A program made the translations under genes and the position numbers. Below are positions 1-8,128 of a DNA stretch of 43,524 nt, in pieces. Position 1 is the first letter of the stretch, and each line of letters starts with the position of its first letter. Source of the stretch: an uncultured Lactobacillus sp. (GTDB taxonomy: Bacteria > Bacillota > Bacilli > Lactobacillales > Lactobacillaceae). The DNA is taken from assembly GCA_946482425.1 (NCBI GenBank), contig CAMLRO010000005.1, positions 1 to 43,524 on the forward strand. Reading direction: 5' to 3'. The notes beneath the pieces were generated by a model. The model was given only the letters and a program-made list of their open reading frames with translations, was not told the DNA's origin and did no database searches.

Positions 1-54
1 GGACTTACAGAAAATATGCGTTTAATCTGTGTCCAGTTTATGAAACGTATTTAA
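1..54 (+). CDS. C-terminal end of an unidentified gene (partial)
   Basis: The first 17 codons read open in frame 1 and end at TAA (52-54), giving the tail GLTENMRLICVQFMKRI. A bidirectional-looking terminator follows about 25 bases later, which fits a real gene end. The fragment is too short to assign to a family. Confidence 0.3.
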   Translation, partial: GLTENMRLICVQFMKRI

Positions 55-74
55 AAAAATTAAATTAGAAATTT

Positions 75-110
75 AAAAAGGCACCTTTATTCAAATAATG
101 GTGTCTTTTA
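75..110. terminator. Bidirectional intrinsic terminator
   Basis: GGCACC (80-85) pairs with GGTGTC (100-105), and an AT-rich inner stem extends the hairpin. A T-rich tract follows on each strand. It lies between the converging ends of the upstream partial gene and the LysR gene, so it can serve both. Confidence 0.65.
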
Positions 111-114
111 TCAT

Positions 115-846
115 TTATAATTGATAGCGGTAAAAATAATAGGGGATATTCCAACTTTGTGAATCAGCTGCAATTAAATCATCGTTAATTAAATATTTGG
201 GCAGTAATGCAGTTGCCTGGCCTTTTTTGACCAGCTCTAAAATCATTTCCAGCGAATCAATTTCAGTGACGCTGTTTTTATTCTGCGTTAATTTGAGAGT
301 CAAGTTACGAAACGGACAATTTATGTCTGCGTTTATGGCAACCGGTACTCTTTTATTTTCCTGCTTTTTGCCTTTTAAAAAACAGGCTTGTAAATGACTT
401 TTCTTGATTAACGAATATTGGGGTAAAGTGATCGGAGTAAAGGCCCAGACCATGTCATAGGGATGCTTAGTCAATAATTCTTGAATTTCATTAGTACTTT
501 TAATGATGACTTCATATTGATCAAGTGCAAACTGTTTCTTTTGGGTAATAATATAGCCAAAAAGCAACTCAGAGATTAAAACTTTTGGTTTGTTACTGGT
601 TAAATCGTCTTTTAAGTTTTGATAGTTTTGTAGTGCCTTAGTCGCAAAATGATACATTTTTTGCCCATTTTTAGTTGGTCTAACCCCTAAATTAGAACGC
701 ACAAAAAGTGGTGCTTTCAGTTCTCGCTCCATTGCTTTGAGCCTGGCCGTAATATTGGATTGAGTGTAGCCCAATTTCAATGCCGCTTTATTCAGTGATC
801 TAGTTTCATAAATTGTTTGGTAAATATATAAATCGTTAAAATTCAT
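115..846 (-). CDS. LysR-family transcriptional regulator (short)
   Basis: The N-terminus (residues about 1-60) is a typical LysR winged helix-turn-helix: MNFNDLYIYQTIYE, then SLNKAALKLGYTQSNITARL, then the conserved LFVRSNLGVRPT segment. The effector-binding part follows, but the whole protein is only 243 residues against about 290-300 for most LysR proteins, so the second half of the effector domain is reduced. I start it at the ATG at 844-846, which has GGAG four bases upstream; an ATG five codons earlier has no such site. It is divergent from the GAPDH gene 104 bases away. A T-N11-A box (ATCATTAAAAGTGAT, 857-871) lies in between, so it may regulate itself and GAPDH. The effector is unknown. 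Confidence 0.85.
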   Translation of the reverse strand: MNFNDLYIYQTIYETRSLNKAALKLGYTQSNITARLKAMERELKAPLFVRSNLGVRPTKNGQKMYHFATKALQNYQNLKDDLTSNKPKVLISELLFGYIITQKKQFALDQYEVIIKSTNEIQELLTKHPYDMVWAFTPITLPQYSLIKKSHLQACFLKGKKQENKRVPVAINADINCPFRNLTLKLTQNKNSVTEIDSLEMILELVKKGQATALLPKYLINDDLIAADSQSWNIPYYFYRYQL

Positions 847-950
847 AATACTCCATATCATTAAAAGTGATAACCCTATTACAATCTCGGATTATGCAGA
901 GTGAATTTGTTTTAATATACTAATTTTGTAATCTAAAGGGGGAACTTATT

Positions 951-1970
951 ATGACTACAAAAATTGGTATTAATGGTTTTGGTCGCATTGGTCGGCTTGC
1001 TTTACGGCGAATTTATGAAGTGGCCAGTGATGACATCGAAATTGTCGCAATCAACGACTTAACCTCACCAGCTATGTTAGCACACTTATTAAAATATGAT
1101 ACTGCGCATGGTCAATTTAATCATGAAGTAACTGCTACAACTAATAGTATTGTAATTGATGGTAAAAATATTCCGGTTTATGCGGAAAAAGATGCCAGTC
1201 AAATTCCGTGGGTTAAAAACGATGGAGTTAAAATAGTACTTGAATGCACTGGATTTTATACTTCAACTGCAAAATCCCAAGCTCACCTTGATGCCGGTGT
1301 TAAAAGAGTATTAATTTCTGCTCCTGCAGGCAATATGAAAACTATTGTTTATAGCGTAAATGATGATCAATTAACTGACTCTGATCAAATTATTTCCGCA
1401 GGCTCATGTACCACTAATTGTTTAGCACCATTAGCACAGGCAATGAACGATGAATTTGGCATTCAGGTGGGAATTATGTCTACAACGCATGCCTACACAG
1501 CTTCACAAATGTTACAGGATGGCCCTGATCGTGGTGGCAACGTCCGTAATGCTCGTGCCGCTGTCGCTAACGTTATTCCGCATTCAACTGGAGCAGCTAA
1601 AGCTATTGGACTAGTTATACCTGAACTGGATGGCAAACTTACGGGTATTGCTCAACGAGTCCCTGTTATTTCTGGTTCTATTACTGAACTAGCTGCCGTT
1701 TTAAGAGAAAAAGTTACGGTTGAAGAATTTAACGCTAGAATTAAAAAGCATACCGAAGGCAATGCTTCTTTTGGCTATAATGACGACCAAATTGTCTCAT
1801 CAGATATTATTGGCACTGAATTTGGTTCGGTATTTGATCCAACTCTTACCCAAGTTGAAACTGGAGATAATGGGGTACAACTAGTCAAAGGTTACGCCTG
1901 GTATGATAATGAGTCCGGTTTTGTAGCCCAAATGATTAGAACACTGCAAAAGATTGCCCAGTTAGGTTAA
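951..1970 (+). CDS. gap: Glyceraldehyde-3-phosphate dehydrogenase
   Basis: Catalyses oxidation and phosphorylation of glyceraldehyde 3-phosphate to 1,3-bisphosphoglycerate with NAD in the cytosol. The Rossmann start [12 protein letters not shown], the active-site SAGSCTTNC (C153) and the catalytic HAYT (H180) are all visible, and the 339-residue length is normal. The AINDLT segment fits NAD preference. SAGSCTTN is the Lactobacillus variant of the more common S-N/A-SCTTN. Several otherwise conserved blocks are divergent: [14 protein letters not shown], and WYDNESGF where WYDNEYGF or WYDNEMSY is usual. Glycolytic GAPDH normally sits with cggR, pgk and tpi, which are absent here, so this may be a second copy. 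The RBS AAAGGGGG is strong; a -10 TATACT is at 916-921 but the -35 is weak. Confidence 0.95.
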   Translation: MTTKIGINGFGRIGRLALRRIYEVASDDIEIVAINDLTSPAMLAHLLKYDTAHGQFNHEVTATTNSIVIDGKNIPVYAEKDASQIPWVKNDGVKIVLECTGFYTSTAKSQAHLDAGVKRVLISAPAGNMKTIVYSVNDDQLTDSDQIISAGSCTTNCLAPLAQAMNDEFGIQVGIMSTTHAYTASQMLQDGPDRGGNVRNARAAVANVIPHSTGAAKAIGLVIPELDGKLTGIAQRVPVISGSITELAAVLREKVTVEEFNARIKKHTEGNASFGYNDDQIVSSDIIGTEFGSVFDPTLTQVETGDNGVQLVKGYAWYDNESGFVAQMIRTLQKIAQLG

Positions 1971-2021
1971 TTCCAAAAATTAACTGATATTTTTATCAAT
2001 TTATAACTGTTTATCATCAAT

Positions 2022-2056
2022 AAAAAATGGTTCTGCCAAGTGCAGAATCATTTTTT
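2022..2056. terminator. Bidirectional terminator between gap and thiE
   Basis: AAAAAATGGTTCTGC pairs with GCAGAATCATTTTTT around the loop CAAGT, with one G-T pair. A-rich and T-rich flanks on both sides let it end both converging transcripts. Confidence 0.8.
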
Positions 2057-2072
2057 GTGTTTTTAAAATGTG

Positions 2073-2735
2073 CTAGTCATTTTTCATCCATGGTGCTGTA
2101 AGCATTTGACTAACGGTTTGCTTAATATCATTGCTTTGGGCAATCAAAGAAATTACTGCAGCCCCAGCTGCCTTAGTTTTAGCGATTGCGCTTAAGTCGC
2201 TAGCGGTAATCCCACCAATAGCAACAATTGGCCGGGTTGTGCTTTTGACCAGTTTGCTTAAGCCGGCAATACCAATTTCGGGGTCGGCATCACTTTTAGA
2301 TTGGGTGGCATAAATTGGGCCACTGCCATAATAATCAATTCCGCTAATTTTATTGGCTTGTTCAACTTGCGTTAAATTCGAGCAGGAATAGCCGATAATC
2401 ATTTGAGCGCCAACTTCTTTAATGACCTGTCTGATTTCTTCATCGCTTTGACCAACATGAACGCCTTCGGCATGAACTTGTTGTGCGAGCTGAACATCAT
2501 CGTCAATGAAGAAAGGTACTTGATACGATTGACATAATTGGTGCAGCTTTTGCGCCATAGGGAGTCTCTTGGCTTCACTTAAAGTTGAATTAGGACCTTT
2601 GTCCCGAAATTGAAAAGCTGTAATACCTGCATCAAGTGCTTCTGCGACTAAGCCCGGTAATGTTTTACCTTCTGGCACGTCTTGACTACCACAAATAAAG
2701 TAAGCATGTAAAAAATCAGTGTTAAATTCTTTCAT
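2073..2735 (-). CDS. thiE: Thiamine-phosphate synthase
   Basis: Joins HMP diphosphate and HET phosphate to give thiamine phosphate, the last joining step of thiamine synthesis. It is a TIM barrel of 220 residues, normal for ThiE. Family motifs visible are FQFRDKG near residue 41, FFIDDDVQLA, GVHVGQSD, the YYGSGPIYAT segment and VAIGGITASD near the C-terminus (the phosphate-binding glycines). Third gene of thiM-thiD-thiE, 13 bases after thiD. It is presumably controlled by the TPP riboswitch at 4440-4520. No thiC or thiG is in the window, so the operon fits salvage of HMP and thiazole rather than full synthesis. Confidence 0.95.
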   Translation of the reverse strand: MKEFNTDFLHAYFICGSQDVPEGKTLPGLVAEALDAGITAFQFRDKGPNSTLSEAKRLPMAQKLHQLCQSYQVPFFIDDDVQLAQQVHAEGVHVGQSDEEIRQVIKEVGAQMIIGYSCSNLTQVEQANKISGIDYYGSGPIYATQSKSDADPEIGIAGLSKLVKSTTRPIVAIGGITASDLSAIAKTKAAGAAVISLIAQSNDIKQTVSQMLTAPWMKND

Positions 2736-2748
2736 TATTTCTCCTAAA

Positions 2749-3555
2749 TTACTGAGCCCAATGATTTAAAGGGCCGTGACCATGACCAACTTGAATAGTT
2801 TCTTTAATAGTTTTAGTAACGTACTTTTTAGCAATTTTAATTGCCGCAGGCAAACTTTGACCTAAAGCCAGTTGAGCTGTAATTGCTGCGGCTAACGTGT
2901 CACCGGTGCCGTGGGTGCGCTCGGTATGTATTCTGGAACTGCTGACCCAAAGATCGGAACCATCAGCAAATAAAGCATAATCTTTTACTTGTTCGCTACT
3001 TGCATGACCGCCTTTAATTAGCACATTTTTAACTCCCATATCTTGTAATTTATGAGCTAATTCTGGATATTGATCTTGAATTTGTACCTTAATGCCAGTT
3101 AAAGTTTCTGCTTCTGGTAAGTTAGGTGTGATTAGATCGGCTAAAGGCAGCAGCTCGTTTTTAACGGTGGCGACAGCATCTTGACTTAATAATGGTGCGC
3201 CCCCCTTAGCAATCATCACTGGATCTATGGTAATAGGACCAAAGTCATACTTTTGCAAATTAAGTGCAACTTGGTGAACGTGAGCCGCATCGCCCAACAT
3301 TCCTGTTTTACAAGCACGGATGTAGAAATCTTCTGCCAGAGAGGCGAATTGGGCATCGACCATTTCTAAGGGCAGTAAAAAAGATTTTTGTACACCTAAA
3401 GTGTTTTGTGCTGTCACAGCTACCACTACAGCTGTCCCAAATACTTTTTGCATTTGAAAGGTTTTTAAGTCAGCCATGATTCCGGCACCTCCACCTGAAT
3501 CTGTGCCGGCAATAGTTAAAACTTGGGGAAAAGAATTAATTTTTTCTGTCATCAT
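2749..3555 (-). CDS. thiD: Hydroxymethylpyrimidine/phosphomethylpyrimidine kinase
   Basis: Phosphorylates HMP and then HMP phosphate, feeding ThiE. The ribokinase-like fold shows LTIAGTDSGGGAGIMADLKTF at the N-terminus, the substrate loop TAQNTLGV, the KTGMLG segment, DPVMIAKGG, TPNLPEA and the anion-hole motif THGTGDT. The usual ThiD motif is HGTGCT; here Asp replaces Cys, as in sugar kinases of the same superfamily. It lies 8 bases after thiM with AAGGAG in the gap. Two ATG codons occur in a row; the second (3550-3552) has the better 7-base spacing, so the true protein may be one residue shorter. Confidence 0.93.
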   Translation of the reverse strand: MMTEKINSFPQVLTIAGTDSGGGAGIMADLKTFQMQKVFGTAVVVAVTAQNTLGVQKSFLLPLEMVDAQFASLAEDFYIRACKTGMLGDAAHVHQVALNLQKYDFGPITIDPVMIAKGGAPLLSQDAVATVKNELLPLADLITPNLPEAETLTGIKVQIQDQYPELAHKLQDMGVKNVLIKGGHASSEQVKDYALFADGSDLWVSSSRIHTERTHGTGDTLAAAITAQLALGQSLPAAIKIAKKYVTKTIKETIQVGHGHGPLNHWAQ

Positions 3556-3563
3556 AAAGCTCC

Positions 3564-4352
3564 TTAATCAAAATCAGCAATTTGTTCAATATCTGCAACT
3601 TTTACTTTATACAGATAATCCATGAGATACATGCCAAAAGTAGCGGGTCCGACATTGGGATGATCTTTAACTACTAATTGACCGGCGCAACTGAAAACTA
3701 AAGCACCTATTTGAGCTGCTTCAAAAGGATCGTCAGCAACAGCTGTAAAAGCTGTGACAATACTGGTTAACATATCTCCTGAGCCGACATGAGTTTTAAA
3801 AAGGGGTGAGCCGTTATGGACATGGGCTATTCTTTTACCGTCACTAATTGTGTCTGTAGGTCCGCTCGCAATGACTGTGCAACGATATTTTTGAGCAGTT
3901 TTAGCAGTAATTTCATCAATATCGCCAGAACCGGAGCCTGCATCAATCCCCTTTGAGCTCCAATCAAAGCCACCTAAGGCAGCTATCTCACCAATATTGC
4001 CCCGAATAATACTAGTATGAAAATCCCATAAAAGTTTATCTGTGATTTTATAACGGTACTCCACGGCGCCAACGGCAACGGGATCAAATACTATGGGTTT
4101 ATTATATTGGCGCGCTAAATCTTCCACTTTTTTAATGTGGTTAATTTGCTGCTTGGTTAAGCAGCCAATATTAACTGCCACAGCGGAAGCCATCCGCACA
4201 ATTTCTTCAGCTTCAGCGATTTCATTGCTCATAATTGGTGAAGCACCAATAGCATTAACAGCATTTGCCACATCCTGAACTGTTACAAAATTGGCAATGT
4301 TGAAAATAACCGGATTTTGCGCTCGTAATTTGTCTAATAATTCTAACTGCAT
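3564..4352 (-). CDS. thiM: Hydroxyethylthiazole kinase
   Basis: Phosphorylates 4-methyl-5-hydroxyethylthiazole, the salvage step on the thiazole side. Normal length at 262 residues. Family motifs are NIANFVTVQDVANA near residues 18-31, GASPIMS, VFDPVAVGA near 88-96, IRGNIGEIAALGG, VIASGPTDTISDG and the catalytic THVGSGDMLTSI near 186-197. First gene after the TPP riboswitch, with RBS AGGAG before ATG. Confidence 0.95.
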   Translation of the reverse strand: MQLELLDKLRAQNPVIFNIANFVTVQDVANAVNAIGASPIMSNEIAEAEEIVRMASAVAVNIGCLTKQQINHIKKVEDLARQYNKPIVFDPVAVGAVEYRYKITDKLLWDFHTSIIRGNIGEIAALGGFDWSSKGIDAGSGSGDIDEITAKTAQKYRCTVIASGPTDTISDGKRIAHVHNGSPLFKTHVGSGDMLTSIVTAFTAVADDPFEAAQIGALVFSCAGQLVVKDHPNVGPATFGMYLMDYLYKVKVADIEQIADFD

Positions 4353-4391
4353 TATATTCTCCTAATTAACTGTCTTTAAAATTTTGATTAA

Positions 4392-4427
4392 TAAAAAAAG
4401 CTTTAGCATGTGAAAATGCCAAAGCTT
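4392..4427 (-). terminator. Expression-platform terminator of the TPP riboswitch
   Basis: On the minus strand AAGCTTTGGCAT pairs with ATGCTAAAGCTT (one mismatch) and a run of seven T follows. It lies directly after the aptamer and before thiM, so it would form when TPP is bound and stop transcription. Confidence 0.85.
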
Positions 4428-4439
4428 AAGCAGGTTCGA

Positions 4440-4520
4440 CACGTTCCTACGCAAGTATTAACTTACAGGTTCAAAGGGTCTGAAAAAAATTTCATCTCAG
4501 CCTAAAAGGCACCCCTCGTG
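4440..4520 (-). promoter_or_regulatory. TPP riboswitch aptamer (THI element)
   Basis: Read on the minus strand the element has GGGGTGCC, then GGCTGAGATGA, ACCCTTTGAACCTG and TACTTGCGTAGGAA, which are the conserved blocks of the thi-box. The closing stem P1 is CACG (4517-4520) with CGTG (4440-4443). It precedes thiM-thiD-thiE with a terminator in between, so high TPP should switch the operon off by termination. Confidence 0.97.
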
Positions 4521-4532
4521 TTATCGCTTACA

Positions 4533-4561
4533 ATTATAACGAAATTAATGCTAGATTACAA
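4533..4561 (-). promoter_or_regulatory. Promoter of the thi operon
   Basis: On the minus strand a -35 TTGTAA (4556-4561) is followed by a 17-base spacer and a consensus -10 TATAAT (4533-4538). The predicted start near 4526 is just upstream of the aptamer. Confidence 0.8.
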
Positions 4562-4777
4562 TGTCATGTTTTGCTGCTTAATATGATTCTGCTTATAATT
4601 TCAAGCTTTCTTTACATAATCTAACCAAGTATTTTGTCAAGTAAAGCAAATAATTATAGTAGCCGCTTTTTTTAGATCAAAAAAATTAGCCAATTACTCG
4701 CTGCCTAAATTTTTATGCTATATTATACTAAATAAAATTAATTAATTAATTTTTAATGTTAGGCGAAAAGAGCGGTC

Positions 4778-5038
4778 ATGATGAAAAAGAAAATTACAAA
4801 TACAGATCGAAATAACGCGCTTCATACACTTTTTATAGAACATAAAATTGATAAAATATTTTTACCTATTGCAGCAGTGTTTGTGGCCTTTTTATGGTTA
4901 TCAATTTTGTTTAATTTTGCTGTTTTCGTTAAAGTGATTACCGTGGTTTTTGTTGTTGTGCTGCTTTATTTCGCAATATGTACATTTTTTGAAATACATG
5001 ATTGGTACAAGAGAAAACATGATAAGGACAAATTTTAA
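4778..5038 (+). CDS. Small two-helix membrane protein, unknown function
   Basis: An 86-residue protein with a polar, charged N-terminus (MMKKKITNTDRNNALHT), two hydrophobic stretches at about residues 28-48 and 50-70, and a charged tail HDWYKRKHDKDKF. This suggests two membrane helices with both ends in the cytosol. I recognise no family. The RBS is weak (GAGCGG before ATGATG). A TGn-extended -10 TATATT is at 4719-4724 without a clear -35. It stands alone between the thi promoter region and the fucosidase operon terminator. Confidence 0.6.
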   Translation: MMKKKITNTDRNNALHTLFIEHKIDKIFLPIAAVFVAFLWLSILFNFAVFVKVITVVFVVVLLYFAICTFFEIHDWYKRKHDKDKF

Positions 5039-5137
5039 AAGTAATTTTGCAAGACAGTTTTAACTTAATTTTCTGAAATTTAAATACAAAAATGTCCAGT
5101 AAATTAACACTTGTTTGAATGGTGAAACAAGTTCTTT

Positions 5138-5173
5138 AAAGAACCGGTGACTATTAACTACAAGAGGTTCTTT
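5138..5173 (+). terminator. Possible terminator of the small membrane-protein gene
   Basis: AAAGAACC (5138-5145) pairs with GGTTCTTT (5166-5173) around a 20-base loop and TTTT follows. The long loop makes this tentative. The rest of the 5039-5329 gap holds no gene I can support; an open frame at 5147-5353 crosses this hairpin and the next terminator. Confidence 0.4.
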
Positions 5174-5329
5174 TCGTGGGTCATTCTTGTGCTAATCGTG
5201 ACTAACACTGGTAAAAAGGGGAAAGTCAAAGCGTTAAAGACTGCTAAATTAGAATATGACACAAACAGTAGTAAGTCGAACCCGGTAAACTGTGTCACCA
5301 TTTTAATGATACTAATATCGCCACAGGTG

Positions 5330-5364
5330 AAAAAAGCCCCAAAAATTGTCTAACTTTTGGGGCT
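5330..5364 (-). terminator. Terminator of the fucosidase/PTS operon
   Basis: On the minus strand AGCCCCAAAA pairs with TTTTGGGGCT and a run of six T follows. It lies about 50 bases after the fucosidase stop codon. Confidence 0.85.
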
Positions 5365-5412
5365 CACCACCTTATTATGGTAATTTATTAGTCTTTTTAT
5401 TTTAAACGAAGT

Positions 5413-6639
5413 TCAATAAATCTTGGCTACACGCTCTACCAAGTTGGTTCCGTACTCGAATCCGTCTGCTTTAACTATCAGTTGGCTTTTTTCTGGCAAT
5501 TGTTTAAACGCCACATTGGTGCCATTATCCAGCCAAACAATGCGCTCGATCTTTTGGGGCGGAAAATTATTAAATACTATTTCTCGCATTTTTTCTCCTC
5601 CCAGTACTACGTTTTGATTGCCAACATTACCCAGATTATCCACAAATAAATAATTACCTTTAATAAAATCATTATCATTTCCAGCAGCGGTATAAGTTTT
5701 ATGCTCAAAATTATTGGTGTTATAGACTGCTTCTTTATTAATTGCCATCCATTGTTTAATAATTTCTAGTAACGACAGGCAATGAATATTTAAAGAGCCA
5801 TCAAATTCTGGGCCCACGTTAATTAATAAATTTGCCCCCACTTTGCGAGTGTGACAAATTTGTTCAATTAAGTGCCGCGCCGAAACATAATTAAGGTCAT
5901 TTTGGGCATTGCCCCAATGTCTGTTTAGAGTCAATGAGGTTTCAGCAGCAAAATAACGATTATTTTGAAAATGGTTGATTACTTGAGGGTTGCCTCTTTC
6001 AAAAGTCAGGACGTCCACTTTTCGTCCGTCACTTATTCCTTGCTTTCCTAATCCGGTGTTGTTGGTAATAATAGCTTGTGGCTGCAGTTTTCTAATTTCC
6101 TGATAAAGCTGCTCATCCTGCCAATCAGCGTTGGGTTTGTTCCAGTTACCATCAAACCAGAAACCGCCAATTTTGCCATAATTAGTGCAGAGAATTCCGA
6201 TTAGCTGGCGTAATTCCTTTAAATACCCGTTAAAATCTGCCTGATATTTTTTATTATGCCAATCATAAGTAGCGTAGTAAATAAAAGGTGCAATTCCTTG
6301 CTCATGGCACTCATGTGTAAATATTTTAATTACATCTTTGCCAAAGGGTGTGTGGACACTATCAAAATTGTGGATGCCCTTGGTATCAAATAAATAGAAA
6401 CCATCATGGTGCTTAGCAGTCAATACAATATACTTAAAACCGCATTCTTTGGCCAGTTTTACTAAGTTATGAATATTATCTTCAATGGGATTAAATTCGC
6501 TAAAAGCGTTTTGATAATTGGTAATATTTAAAATATTTTGTGACCATTCTCCCTTAGCAAATCTTGAGTATAGTCCCCAATGAACAAAGAGACCGATACC
6601 CATTTTTTCAAAATTTATCAGTTTAGGTGCTATTTCCAT
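5413..6639 (-). CDS. GH29 alpha-L-fucosidase, cytosolic
   Basis: Hydrolyses alpha-linked L-fucose from small fucosides. The N-terminal barrel has the GH29 signatures GLFVHWGLYS (H20-W21), YIVLTAKHHDGF (H77, H78, D79) and FWFDGNWN, where D163 is the expected nucleophile. There is no signal peptide, so it acts inside the cell on imported substrate. At 408 residues it is at the short end of the family, with only a small C-terminal beta domain (about 340-408). It is the last gene of a PTS operon, 45 bases after IIA. This suggests the PTS imports a fucosylated disaccharide, as in the L. casei alf operons, although those use a mannose-family PTS. No fuculose aldolase is in the window, so fucose may be released or used elsewhere. 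Confidence 0.9.
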   Translation of the reverse strand: MEIAPKLINFEKMGIGLFVHWGLYSRFAKGEWSQNILNITNYQNAFSEFNPIEDNIHNLVKLAKECGFKYIVLTAKHHDGFYLFDTKGIHNFDSVHTPFGKDVIKIFTHECHEQGIAPFIYYATYDWHNKKYQADFNGYLKELRQLIGILCTNYGKIGGFWFDGNWNKPNADWQDEQLYQEIRKLQPQAIITNNTGLGKQGISDGRKVDVLTFERGNPQVINHFQNNRYFAAETSLTLNRHWGNAQNDLNYVSARHLIEQICHTRKVGANLLINVGPEFDGSLNIHCLSLLEIIKQWMAINKEAVYNTNNFEHKTYTAAGNDNDFIKGNYLFVDNLGNVGNQNVVLGGEKMREIVFNNFPPQKIERIVWLDNGTNVAFKQLPEKSQLIVKADGFEYGTNLVERVAKIY

Positions 6640-6684
6640 TATTTTTCTTTCGGACCAATTGGTGGACTAACTAATAGTAAATTA

Positions 6685-7023
6685 TTAATCCTTATTATTT
6701 CGTTTCCCTTGTTTCAACTTATTGATTTCTAAATTAGTTTTAATTAATTCAGTAGCTAAATCAAGAAAAGTTTCCGCTGTAATCATTTGGTCTTCAGCGT
6801 GCATATATAAGGGATCAATATTACTTTTACCAGTTTTGGCAAAGTCTGATATCACTTTTAAGTGCACATTTTGTGCTTTTTTCAGTTCTTCTTTTGCATC
6901 CTTAAGCAATGGCTGAGGATCCTTTACTGTATCTCTGGAATCAGCTATTGCCGCCATTATTTCTGTCTTTGCCTGTCCGGAATGGCTGATAATTTCAAAA
7001 CTGCTTTCTTCTAAACCTTTCAT
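6685..7023 (-). CDS. PTS EIIA, lactose/cellobiose/chitobiose family
   Basis: Carries phosphate from HPr to the partner IIB. It is a 112-residue helical protein; residues 8-55 form the first two helices and MHAEDQM contains the phosphorylated His (H75) and the metal-site Asp (D78). I start it at the ATG at 7021-7023, preceded by AAAGGA that overlaps the stop codon of the upstream gene. The longer open frame lacks an RBS and would add residues unlike the family. It works with the IIB and IIC genes upstream in the same operon. Confidence 0.92.
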   Translation of the reverse strand: MKGLEESSFEIISHSGQAKTEIMAAIADSRDTVKDPQPLLKDAKEELKKAQNVHLKVISDFAKTGKSNIDPLYMHAEDQMITAETFLDLATELIKTNLEINKLKQGKRNNKD

Positions 7024-7033
7024 AGTTTTTCCT

Positions 7034-8128
7034 TTAATAACTAGCAAGCTCAATAAATTTAAATTTGTCCCACGGCTTGATAAAGTCGATATATTGCAAA
7101 TCACTAGGGACTATCTGAGCAACAACATTTTTTAAATGATCATGATTATCCATGTTCTGTTTAACGATATTCAATTCACCCTTATATTGCTTGAAATCAT
7201 TATTACCGATTGTAATCATTCCCCTTTTTAGGGTAGGTACAGGGTTATTCACAGGAATGTTTTGCTTATTGTATTTTAATTTAACAAAAGTAGAACGAAT
7301 AGCATAGCTGTTAATGTCCCCACGATTAAAGTGTAGATTTTTAAGCACTATTTCTCTTTCAAGTTCAGTGGCTGTAGGAACGAAGTCGATAAAAAATTGA
7401 GGAATATTCGAGCTTAACTTTGCCACCTTTTGTAATTCTTCGTCGCTGGCAAATGCGTTACCAATTAAAATATCGTCGATCAGTTGAGTATTAATCAAAT
7501 ATTGCGCCTGCTTTTCAATTGGAATTCCGCGGTGAATTTCTAAAGTAGGGAGACCGGCATTGTATGGATGTGGCCCAATTTTACCAGAATTTGAAGAAAT
7601 AAAAGCTGCTGTCCTTAACCTGAGGTCATGATATTTTTTGGTTGTGTTCAAAAAGTATTCTGTGTCTAAGCCAGTGTAGCGCTGGGGATAAAAGTTGTGG
7701 CAACCAATAATTTTGTCTTTTATGGGACTATAACTAAGGATGTTTTCCAAGTTCTTGGTGTCATTACTGATGTTGACTTCAATGGTTAGTCCTTCGGGAT
7801 TGTAGGTCATGACTGATTCAGGCAGTCCGTCAAAGCTGGAATCTAGGCGTACAATATCAGCTCCTAATTCTTTAAAAAAAGAAAGGTCATTATAACTGAC
7901 ATGCAAACTGGCAAATAAAGCAGGATTAACGTCTAAGCTAACCCACATTTTTCTTGCTCGGGCGTGGGTTAATACCGTTTTAAATTTATTAAGAGTTTTT
8001 GACTGATCTTCTGTCAGCTCCAACAGACTGGTAAAAAGTCTGCTAAAGCCTAAATCAGCCGCTTTATCAATATAGTTAATGCAATCAGCGACACTACTTT
8101 TGTTCGGATAGACTGATATCCCCTTCAT
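7034..8128 (-). CDS. DUF871 / MupG-family TIM-barrel hydrolase
   Basis: A 364-residue protein that begins MKGISVYPNKSS and has the TIM-barrel N-terminal domain (about 1-240: LFTSLLE, SLDVNPALF, IVRLDSSFDG, LTIEVNISN) plus a C-terminal beta domain (about 250-360) typical of DUF871. The characterised member, MupG of Staphylococcus aureus, cleaves 6-phospho-MurNAc-GlcNAc. Here the gene lies between PTS IIC and IIA with a fucosidase, so a 6-phosphodisaccharide other than the MurNAc one is likely. Its first 35 bases overlap the end of the IIC gene, so the two are probably translationally coupled. RBS AAGGAAGG. The family call is firm; the substrate is inferred. Confidence 0.85.
   Translation of the reverse strand: MKGISVYPNKSSVADCINYIDKAADLGFSRLFTSLLELTEDQSKTLNKFKTVLTHARARKMWVSLDVNPALFASLHVSYNDLSFFKELGADIVRLDSSFDGLPESVMTYNPEGLTIEVNISNDTKNLENILSYSPIKDKIIGCHNFYPQRYTGLDTEYFLNTTKKYHDLRLRTAAFISSNSGKIGPHPYNAGLPTLEIHRGIPIEKQAQYLINTQLIDDILIGNAFASDEELQKVAKLSSNIPQFFIDFVPTATELEREIVLKNLHFNRGDINSYAIRSTFVKLKYNKQNIPVNNPVPTLKRGMITIGNNDFKQYKGELNIVKQNMDNHDHLKNVVAQIVPSDLQYIDFIKPWDKFKFIELASY

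Noticed and set aside
5147..5353. A 68-codon open frame starting GTG on the plus strand
   Set aside because: It has no RBS, crosses one hairpin at its start and the operon terminator at its end, and resembles no family clearly. Part of it (LVLIVTNTGKKGKVKAL) looks faintly like an extracellular Ig-like domain, so a remnant is possible but not supportable.
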